Shown: positions 57,544 through 64,000 of the stretch, in pieces
How the letters are laid out: every line of letters begins with the position of its first letter
Numbering within the stretch: position 1 is the first letter of the stretch
DNA from: Paraburkholderia sp.
Lineage (GTDB): Bacteria; Pseudomonadota; Gammaproteobacteria; Burkholderiales; Burkholderiaceae
DNA length: 64,000 nt
Direction: 5' to 3'
Assembly (NCBI RefSeq): GCF_004298475.1
Contig: NZ_SCRP01000010.1
Coordinates: 280,922-344,921 of the forward strand
Position numbers and translations under genes: made by a program
Notes under the pieces: generated by a model
Told to the model about the DNA's origin: nothing
Databases searched by the model: none
Seen by the model: the letters and a program-made list of their open reading frames with translations, nothing else

Positions 57544-58815
57544 ATGGAACCTCCGGCAAGCCTCAACGATCTGCAGCGCACGACGCTCGCGATCGTGCTC
57601 GCGGGCGGGCGCGGCACGCGGCTCGGCCCGCTCACCGACAAGCGCGTCAAACCCGCCGTCTACTTCGGCGGCAAGTTCCGCATCATCGACTTCGCGCTGT
57701 CGAACTGCCTGAATTCGGGCATCCGCCGCATCGCCGTCGTCACGCAATACAAGGCGCATTCGCTGTTGCGCCATCTGCAACGCGGCTGGGGTTTCCTGCG
57801 CGGCGAATTCAACGAGTTCCTCGACCTGTGGCCCGCGCAGCAGCGCGTCGAGGGCGCGCACTGGTATCGCGGCACCGCCGACGCCGTCTACCAGAATCTC
57901 GACATCATCCGCTCCATCGCGCCGAAATACGTGGTCGTGCTGGCAGGCGATCACGTCTACAAGATGGATTACACGCGCATGGTCGGCGACCACGCTGCAA
58001 GCGGCGCGGACTGCACCGTGGGCTGCATCGAGGTGCCGCGGCTCGAAGCGCGCGCGTTCGGCGTCATGGCCGTCGACGAGTCGCGCCGCGTGACGGGCTT
58101 CGTCGAAAAACCCGACGATCCGCCCGCCATGCCGGGCCGCCCCGACACGGCGCTCGCGAGCATGGGCATTTACGTGTTCAACACGGGCTATCTCATCAAG
58201 CTGCTCGAAGAGAACATCGCGATGTCGGCCACCGATCACGACTTCGGCAAGGACATCATTCCGCGCGTCGTCACCGAAGGCCATGCAATCGCGCATCCGT
58301 TCAGCCTCTCGTGCGTCAGCTCCGACCCGAGCGCCGAGCCGTACTGGCGCGACGTCGGCACCATCGACGCCTACTGGTCCGCAAACCTCGACCTCGCCTC
58401 GACGATCCCGGCCCTCGATCTCTACGACCGCACCTGGCCGATCTGGACCTACCAGGAGCAGTTGCCGCCCGCGAAATTCGTCCGCGACCTGAACGGCCTG
58501 CAAGGCTCGGGTACGAACCTCATCGTCTGCGGCGGCTGCGTGATCTCCGGGTCGCAGATTTCGCGCTCGGTGCTTTCGTCGAATGTCGTCGTGAAGTCGT
58601 TTTGCAACATTGCCGAGGCAGTCTTGTTGCCGCAGGTCACAGTGGGCGCGAGCAGCCGGCTGCGCAAGGTCGTGGTCGACCGCGGCTGCGCGATTCCCGA
58701 CGGCACCGTGATCGGCGAGGATCCGGTACGCGATGCGGAACGGTTCTATCGCACCGAGAGCGGCGTCGTGCTGGTCACGCAGGACGCGCTCACGCGCGCG
58801 CAGGGCGCAACATAG
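57544..58815 (+). CDS. glgC: Glucose-1-phosphate adenylyltransferase
   Basis: GlgC makes ADP-glucose from ATP and glucose-1-phosphate, the committed step of bacterial glycogen synthesis. The 423-aa enzyme has the nucleotidyl-transferase loop [20 protein letters not shown] (residues 19-38), the catalytic/regulatory region [15 protein letters not shown] and [15 protein letters not shown]-terminal left-handed beta-helix ([17 protein letters not shown]) carries the usual repeats. AGGAGA lies upstream of the ATG. glgA follows after 131 bp; branching and debranching enzyme genes are not in the window. Confidence 0.95.
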   Translation: MEPPASLNDLQRTTLAIVLAGGRGTRLGPLTDKRVKPAVYFGGKFRIIDFALSNCLNSGIRRIAVVTQYKAHSLLRHLQRGWGFLRGEFNEFLDLWPAQQRVEGAHWYRGTADAVYQNLDIIRSIAPKYVVVLAGDHVYKMDYTRMVGDHAASGADCTVGCIEVPRLEARAFGVMAVDESRRVTGFVEKPDDPPAMPGRPDTALASMGIYVFNTGYLIKLLEENIAMSATDHDFGKDIIPRVVTEGHAIAHPFSLSCVSSDPSAEPYWRDVGTIDAYWSANLDLASTIPALDLYDRTWPIWTYQEQLPPAKFVRDLNGLQGSGTNLIVCGGCVISGSQISRSVLSSNVVVKSFCNIAEAVLLPQVTVGASSRLRKVVVDRGCAIPDGTVIGEDPVRDAERFYRTESGVVLVTQDALTRAQGAT

Positions 58816-58946
58816 CGGCAAGCTCGCCCGCGCACCGCGCATCCGGCCGTACATCCGGCCGTGCACCCGCCACACAGTAACGAGCCCGCAGCGAGCCTGA
58901 AACCGCCCCGAAACGCGTAGCAGAGCACCGAGAGGACACCCGCCCG

Positions 58947-60419
58947 ATGACTATCCGCGTCCTGCACGTAGCCAGCGAACTCTATCCGCTCCTGAAGACC
59001 GGCGGACTGGCCGACGTCACCGCCGCCCTGCCCGCCGCGCTGATCGAACAGGGTGCGGACGCCCGTCTGCTGCTGCCCGGCTTCGCGGGCATCGCCGACG
59101 GTCTTGCCGATCTGCGTCCCGTCGCACGGCTCGAACGCAGCTTCGGCGCGCGCGAGGCGTCGCTCGAACTCGGCCGCGTACCGGGCAGCGATCTGCCGGT
59201 CTACATGATTCGCGCAGACGGTTTTTACGCGCGCCCCGGCAATCCCTATCTCGACGCGGAGCACGTCCCCTACGGCGACAACGCCCAGCGCTTCGCGCTG
59301 CTCGGCTGGACGGCGGCGCAGCTCGCGCAGCACATCGACCCTGCCTGGGCGCCGCAGATCGTGCAGGCGCACGACTGGCATGCGGGCCTCGCGCCCGCCT
59401 ACCTGCGCGCGGCGGCGCGCGAGCACGGCCTGCCGACCGGACGCGCGCACGCGCGCTCGGTCTTCACGATCCACAACCTCGCCTACCAGGGCATCTTTCC
59501 CGCGCAGCAGTTCGGCAGCCTCGGCCTGCCCGCCGATTTCTTCGACATGCACGGCGTCGAGTTTTACGGTCAGCTTTCGTTTCTGAAAGCCGGCCTTTAC
59601 TTCGCCGACAAGATCACGACCGTGAGCCCGACCTACGCACACGAGATTCAGACCGTCGCCCAGGGCGGCGGGCTCGAAGCCCTGCTGCGAGGCCGCACGC
59701 ACGATCTCGTCGGGATTCTCAACGGCGTCGATTACGGCGTGTGGAACCCGGCCACCGACGAAACGATCGCCGCGCGCTATAGCGCCGATCACATGAGCGG
59801 CAAGCTGCGCTGCAAGACCGGGCTTCAGGCGCGCCTGAAGCTCGCCCAGAAGCACGATGCGCCCTTGTTCGGCGTAGTGAGCCGCCTCACGGAACAGAAA
59901 GGCCTCGACCTGCTGCTCGCCGCGCTGCCCGAGATCGTCTCGCGCGGCGGCCAGTGCGTCGTGCTCGGCACCGGCGACGCGAGCCTCGAACAGGGCTTCG
60001 CGCGCGCGGCGCGCCAGCATCCCGAATCGGTTGCGGTCGAACTCGGTTTCGACGAGGCGCTCGCTCACGCGATCGTCGCGGGCGCCGACGTGATCGCCGT
60101 GCCCTCGCGCTTCGAGCCCTGCGGGCTCACGCAGATGTACGCGCTCGCGTACGGCGCGCTGCCGCTCGTGCATCGCGTGGGCGGCCTCGCGGACACGGTC
60201 GTCGACGCATCCCTCGAAAATCTCGCCGATGCGCTCGCCACCGGCTTCGTGTTCGAGCGCTTCGAACCCGACGCGCTCACAGCCGCCATTCGCCGCGCCT
60301 TCGCGCTCTACGCGCGCAGCCGCGACTGGCGCGATACGCGCGAGCGCGCGATGCGCAAGGATTTCGGCTGGGCCGTGTCGGCGCAGCGCTACATGGCGCT
60401 CTATCGCGAACTCGTCTGA
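58947..60419 (+). CDS. glgA: Glycogen synthase (ADP-glucose)
   Basis: GlgA transfers glucose from ADP-glucose to the glycogen chain. The 490-aa GT5 enzyme has the N-terminal substrate motif LLKTGGLADVTAALPAAL (residues 15-32), VQAHDWHAGLAPAYL, TVSPTYAHEI and, in the second Rossmann domain, SRLTEQKGLDLLL and PSRFEPCGLTQMYALAYGAL with the catalytic Glu. Length is normal. It is co-oriented with glgC and probably co-transcribed. Confidence 0.95.
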   Translation: MTIRVLHVASELYPLLKTGGLADVTAALPAALIEQGADARLLLPGFAGIADGLADLRPVARLERSFGAREASLELGRVPGSDLPVYMIRADGFYARPGNPYLDAEHVPYGDNAQRFALLGWTAAQLAQHIDPAWAPQIVQAHDWHAGLAPAYLRAAAREHGLPTGRAHARSVFTIHNLAYQGIFPAQQFGSLGLPADFFDMHGVEFYGQLSFLKAGLYFADKITTVSPTYAHEIQTVAQGGGLEALLRGRTHDLVGILNGVDYGVWNPATDETIAARYSADHMSGKLRCKTGLQARLKLAQKHDAPLFGVVSRLTEQKGLDLLLAALPEIVSRGGQCVVLGTGDASLEQGFARAARQHPESVAVELGFDEALAHAIVAGADVIAVPSRFEPCGLTQMYALAYGALPLVHRVGGLADTVVDASLENLADALATGFVFERFEPDALTAAIRRAFALYARSRDWRDTRERAMRKDFGWAVSAQRYMALYRELV

Positions 60420-60648
60420 CGCACGCGCACATCGACCGCACATCGACCGCATAACGCCTTTACGACGGCTTCGGCGCAACAGCGCCCGCACAAGCCGGTC
60501 GACTGCTCGTGCCCAATTCGGTTATCGTTGCTGCAATGCACTCTGCGTGCGATGCGCACGACGCGCTTGCTGCCGCAATAGCGCTGCAAACTCGCTGCCA
60601 TGTTGCTGAAACAGCGCTGCCAGCGGACGCGAATCCAACGGATCCACC

Positions 60649-61512
60649 ATGAACAATGTCCTGAGCATCCAGTCCCACGTCGTATTCGGCCACGCGGGCA
60701 ACAGCGCCGCCGTGTTCCCGATGCGGCGACTCGGCGTCAACGTCTGGCCGCTCAACACCGTGCAGTTCTCCAATCACACGCAATACGGCCACTGGACCGG
60801 CAGCGCGATCGACGCGGACCAGCTGGCCAGCCTCGTCGACGGCATTGGCGCAATCGGCGTGCTGCCGCGTTGCGACGCCGTGCTCTCGGGCTACCTCGGC
60901 GCGCCCGACCAGGCGCAGGCCGTGATCGACATCGTGCGCGCGGTGAAAGCGGCCAACCCCCACGCGCAGTACTTCTGCGACCCGGTGATGGGCATGGCGA
61001 ACGGCTGCAAGGTGCAGCCCGGCATCGAGGCATTTCTCGCCTCGCACATGCCCGAAGTCGCCGACGCGCTGATGCCGAACCACAGCGAACTGCAGCGCCT
61101 CGTGGGCCGCGAGATCGAGACCGCCGAGGAAGCCGTGGCCGCCTGCCGCGAACTGTTGCGGCGCGGCCCGAAAGTGATCCTCGTGAAGCAGCTGCTCGAC
61201 CGCAACAGTCCCGCCAACCGTTTCAACATGCTCGTCGTGACCGAGCGCGAAGCATGGCTCGCGCAGCGTCCGTTCTATCCGTTCGCGCGCCAGCCGGTTG
61301 GCGTCGGCGATGTGACGTGCGCCGTGTTCGTCGCACGGCTCATGCTCGGCGACGCGCTGCGCCCGGCGTTCGAGCATACGGTCGCGGCCGTGAACGCCGT
61401 GGTCAAGGCGACGTGGGACGCGGGCCGCTACGAGCTGGAGATCGTCGCCGCGCAGGACCAGATCGCACGGCCGCGCGAGTGGTTCGACGCGTGGGCCGCC
61501 GATGCGGCGTGA
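60649..61512 (+). CDS. pdxY: Pyridoxal kinase
   Basis: PdxY phosphorylates pyridoxal to PLP in the vitamin B6 salvage pathway. The 287-aa ribokinase-like enzyme starts with [20 protein letters not shown]. It carries [19 protein letters not shown] (substrate pocket), [28 protein letters not shown] and the ATP/anion-hole motif [17 protein letters not shown]; the usual catalytic GxGD reads VGVGD. Length matches PdxY. It is preceded by a 229-bp gap from glgA and appears monocistronic. Confidence 0.95.
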   Translation: MNNVLSIQSHVVFGHAGNSAAVFPMRRLGVNVWPLNTVQFSNHTQYGHWTGSAIDADQLASLVDGIGAIGVLPRCDAVLSGYLGAPDQAQAVIDIVRAVKAANPHAQYFCDPVMGMANGCKVQPGIEAFLASHMPEVADALMPNHSELQRLVGREIETAEEAVAACRELLRRGPKVILVKQLLDRNSPANRFNMLVVTEREAWLAQRPFYPFARQPVGVGDVTCAVFVARLMLGDALRPAFEHTVAAVNAVVKATWDAGRYELEIVAAQDQIARPREWFDAWAADAA

Positions 61513-61657
61513 GGTCGCGTAACGCGTGCGTAACGTGCGCGCGGAATCGCGTGACGTCGCGTTGCATGGCGTTGCATGGCATGGCGTGACACGGCGCGGC
61601 CTATAATGCGGGCCGCGCACGGTGCGCACCTTGATTGAAGATTGAAGAGATTGACCG

Positions 61658-62116
61658 ATGTCCGACCCGATCCGCAGCGAACAGGAAGAGTATTTCGAGC
61701 AGCTTTGCCTTGCCGTCGATGCAGGCGAAACCCACGAACAGGAAGCGATCGAATACTTCGAGACGCAAAGCCACGAGCACGATTTCGACGCCGCGCAATG
61801 GCTCGATATCGCGCTGTATCACGCGCCTGAAGTGGCGCGCGGCATCATCGACTTCGTCGAAGAGAGCGACCGGGCGCGCAGCACGATTGCGCAGACGATC
61901 GCGGACAACCTCGACATCGCGTACGGCGACGACGACTGCGAGCGTTTCGCCACGACGCTGCGTTTCGCGCTCGCCAACGGCGTGCCGGTCGATTTCGACG
62001 TGGTGCTCGACGGCTGCAACCGCGCGCTGGACGACCTCGAAGACTGGGCCAACGAAGATACGAAAGCGCCGCTCGTGCAGCTGCGCGAAGCCGTGCTGGA
62101 AATGCAGGCGGGCTAA
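61658..62116 (+). CDS. Small acidic hypothetical protein
   Basis: The 152-aa protein is strongly acidic and helical (RSEQEEYFEQLCLAVDAGET, EAIEYFETQSHEHDFDAAQW, DLEDWANEDTKAPLVQLREA). No signal or membrane segment. I do not recognise a named family; it looks like a conserved cytosolic protein. The stop codon overlaps that of the convergent transglutaminase-like gene by 4 bp. Two GCGTTGCATG decamers lie about 85 bp before the start. Confidence 0.75.
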   Translation: MSDPIRSEQEEYFEQLCLAVDAGETHEQEAIEYFETQSHEHDFDAAQWLDIALYHAPEVARGIIDFVEESDRARSTIAQTIADNLDIAYGDDDCERFATTLRFALANGVPVDFDVVLDGCNRALDDLEDWANEDTKAPLVQLREAVLEMQAG

Positions 62117-64000
62117 TCAGCCGGGCCAGCCGGTGACCCGCCCGGCGCGCGCACGACGATCTGCGCGTGCGTATCGCGCTGGATGCGCACGAGTGCGTCG
62201 CGCATCTGCGCGAATTCCGCCGCCGAGCACATCTGATGGCCGAAGTGCGCCTCGAGGTGGCGCACGATCTGCACCGTGCGCGAGAGCGGATCGAACACGT
62301 AATGCGCCGCGTACGCTAGCGCGCCGCCCGCCTCTCCCACTTCTCCTTCCCCGCCCTGAACACTCACGTCGCGCGGCACATCTGTCACCCGCACGTTCGC
62401 TGGCAACTGAATTTGCGCAGATTCGTCGTAATCGCCGCTCACGCAGGCCCACGGCTGCGTGCGGTGCGGCTGCGCGAGCCAGGCGTCGATCTGCGTGGCG
62501 ATCCCGCCCGCCAGGCTCGATAGCGCCGGCAGCGCCGTGGCGCCCTCGGGCCAGACGACATGATCGAGCGTCCCCTCGGTCGTCGTCGAGAACGGGCCGG
62601 ACATCGCGTCGGGTGCGCTCGTCGTGATCTGTGCCTCGCCCGTGAGCCCGGTCAACCGCAGACGCAACATCGCGACCTGCTGCGCCTCCTTGCGCGTCGC
62701 GCGACGAAACGTGTTGCGCTCAGGCTCCGCGCCCGCGCCGTCGTCCTCGACGTGATAGCGGTACACCGCTTCGCCGTCGCGCCCCACGTCGATGGCGAGC
62801 CACGCGCTGCGTGCATGCGGCTGCGTCGCGGGCGTGCGAACCAGCACGCCATCGTCGACGAGCAGCGCCGGTCGATCCATCACACTCGCCGGTAGATAAC
62901 CGAAGGCGACGCCGCCCGACGACGTGTCCGCGAACACGCCGAGATCGGGCAGCCACGCGATCACGTGGTTGATTGCATCGGCGCCGTAGCCGGGCACGCC
63001 GGGCAGCGTATAGACGGGACCGAGGTGCACCAGCGCCGCCTCGGCACGGATGCCCGCCGCCGCGAGCAGCGCGGTGAAAAGCGCAACGTGATCCTTGCAG
63101 TCGCCGTAGCGGTTGCGCAGGACATCGACGGCACGATGCGGCACCGCCTGGGTTTCGCCGAGGAAAAGCGCCACATAGCGGATATTCAGACGCATCCAGT
63201 CGTAGATGCGGGCCGCCGCTTCCCGCGGGTCGCGCGCACCGGCAGTGAGCGCCTGTGCGAGTGCGGCAATCGACGGATCGGTCGCGCTCGGGTCGGCGGC
63301 CGCCTCGCGATAGAGCGCGGCGAACGCTGCGAAGCTCGGCACCGTCGTCACCATCAGGCGGTCGCCCCAGTTCGCGTAGGCCACCGCGCCCGGTTCGAGC
63401 AGCGCATACGGACCGTGGCTGTAATCGAACGTGTAGCGCGTGCGTCCGTTCGCGGTGATCGGTGCGAGCGCAACGTAGCCGCGCGCGTCGACGTGCAGCG
63501 GCAGATCGGCGGGAAGGTCGAAGATGAGCCGCTGAAATTCGATGGGCTCGCCCGACGGTTCGACGAAATACGAAAACGCGCCCGCCTGCAGGGGTTTCGC
63601 ACGGTGCTTGCTGAACGTGAGACGCACTTGCGAGCCTGGCCGCACGCCCGGGTAGACGACCGTGCGCAGCACGCCGTCCTGGAAGGTCGGCGCGCCCGCC
63701 GAGCGCGGCTCCTGCACGTCGCGGATCCCCTGTGGGCCGACCGGATGAACCGTGCCATCGGGGTCGATGGTCTGCGCCGATAGCGCCGTGATCGCTTCGA
63801 CATCCTTATTGAACCAGACGTAGCGCTGCGCCACCTGATCGACGCCCGCTCGCGTGTTGGCGCGCATCACGTTGTCGTCGTGTTCGGCGATGGAGCCGTC
63901 TTGCTGCACGACGAACAGATGCACGTCGCGCACAATCGTGGCCGGTGCGGCGTCTGCCGAATTCGCTTGTTCCTGCGCTTGTTCCTGCGCTTGTTCCTGC
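62113..64000 (-). CDS. DUF3857/transglutaminase-like exported protein, 5' end beyond window
   Basis: The visible 629 codons are open to the right edge. Residues after the N-terminal part show a DUF3857-like beta domain (VRDVHLFVVQQDGSIAEHDD to RLTFSKHR) followed by a transglutaminase-like domain with the catalytic Cys in RNRYGDCKDHVALFTALL and the His in AINHVIAWLPDLGVFADTSS. The region next to the edge encodes three QEQA repeats from a 12-bp DNA repeat (CAGGAACAAGCG). The true start and any signal peptide lie outside the window, although a GTG at 63933 is in frame. Peptidase or cross-linking activity in the envelope is typical of this family; the substrate is unknown. Confidence 0.85.
   Translation of the reverse strand, partial: QEQAQEQAQEQANSADAAPATIVRDVHLFVVQQDGSIAEHDDNVMRANTRAGVDQVAQRYVWFNKDVEAITALSAQTIDPDGTVHPVGPQGIRDVQEPRSAGAPTFQDGVLRTVVYPGVRPGSQVRLTFSKHRAKPLQAGAFSYFVEPSGEPIEFQRLIFDLPADLPLHVDARGYVALAPITANGRTRYTFDYSHGPYALLEPGAVAYANWGDRLMVTTVPSFAAFAALYREAAADPSATDPSIAALAQALTAGARDPREAAARIYDWMRLNIRYVALFLGETQAVPHRAVDVLRNRYGDCKDHVALFTALLAAAGIRAEAALVHLGPVYTLPGVPGYGADAINHVIAWLPDLGVFADTSSGGVAFGYLPASVMDRPALLVDDGVLVRTPATQPHARSAWLAIDVGRDGEAVYRYHVEDDGAGAEPERNTFRRATRKEAQQVAMLRLRLTGLTGEAQITTSAPDAMSGPFSTTTEGTLDHVVWPEGATALPALSSLAGGIATQIDAWLAQPHRTQPWACVSGDYDESAQIQLPANVRVTDVPRDVSVQGGEGEVGEAGGALAYAAHYVFDPLSRTVQIVRHLEAHFGHQMCSAAEFAQMRDALVRIQRDTHAQIVVRAPGGSPAGPAD

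Overview
The window is 64 kb of high-GC chromosome. Gene content and order point to a Burkholderiales bacterium, most likely Burkholderia sensu lato (Burkholderia, Paraburkholderia or Caballeronia). The evidence is a long RluB beside ScpB, a two-subunit arginine succinyltransferase pathway with a GlxA/AraC-type ArgR, the hopanoid genes hpnIJKL, an orphan Amt, and an MdtABC-type pump. This assignment rests on gene content; no database search was possible.

Layout. 0-4.5 kb: a leftward promoter leaving the window (probably rimP-nusA), then rluB, scpB and a PLP aminotransferase. 4.5-8.3 kb: small secreted or hypothetical genes, a domesticated IS5-type transposase N-terminus and two strong terminators. 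8.3-20 kb: arfB, a VC0807-type membrane protein, a FUSC exporter, an Lrp-type regulator, an MscS-type channel, a DJ-1/PfpI protein, an orphan sensor kinase, and an ammonium transporter with a sigma-54 promoter match. 20-21.2 kb: a gene-poor stretch with leftward terminators, a possible small RNA and two very small ORFs that may be phage remnants. 21.3-29.1 kb: an mdtABC RND efflux operon without an outer-membrane gene. 29.3-35.2 kb: a secreted peroxiredoxin, then a c-di-GMP block (PAS-GGDEF-EAL, HDOD, and a convergent EAL-HDOD protein). The first of these has a flagellar sigma-28 promoter match upstream. 35.6-44.3 kb: the complete arginine succinyltransferase operon, in transcription order argR, astC, aruF, aruG, astD, astB, astE. 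44.5-51 kb: a patatin phospholipase, a BamE-like lipoprotein and hpnI-hpnJ-hpnK-hpnL, which extend and modify bacteriohopanetetrol. 51.7-52.7 kb: an LLM flavin oxidoreductase.

52.7-56.2 kb is the accessory spot. A 97-98 bp near-identical copy of the 3' end of an alpha/beta hydrolase gene brackets about 3.3 kb. That stretch holds an AT-rich gene pair (a 468-residue protein of unknown family, apparently translationally coupled to a 76-residue ORF) and a tRNA/tmRNA-like 3' end. This is the best candidate in the window for an undescribed, mobile or defence-type system.

56-64 kb: the intact hydrolase, glgC-glgA, pdxY, a small acidic protein, and a DUF3857/transglutaminase-type protein cut by the right edge. 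Several intergenic regions carry degenerate 10-11 bp tandem repeats; two of these arrays, 8 kb apart, share the same decamer.
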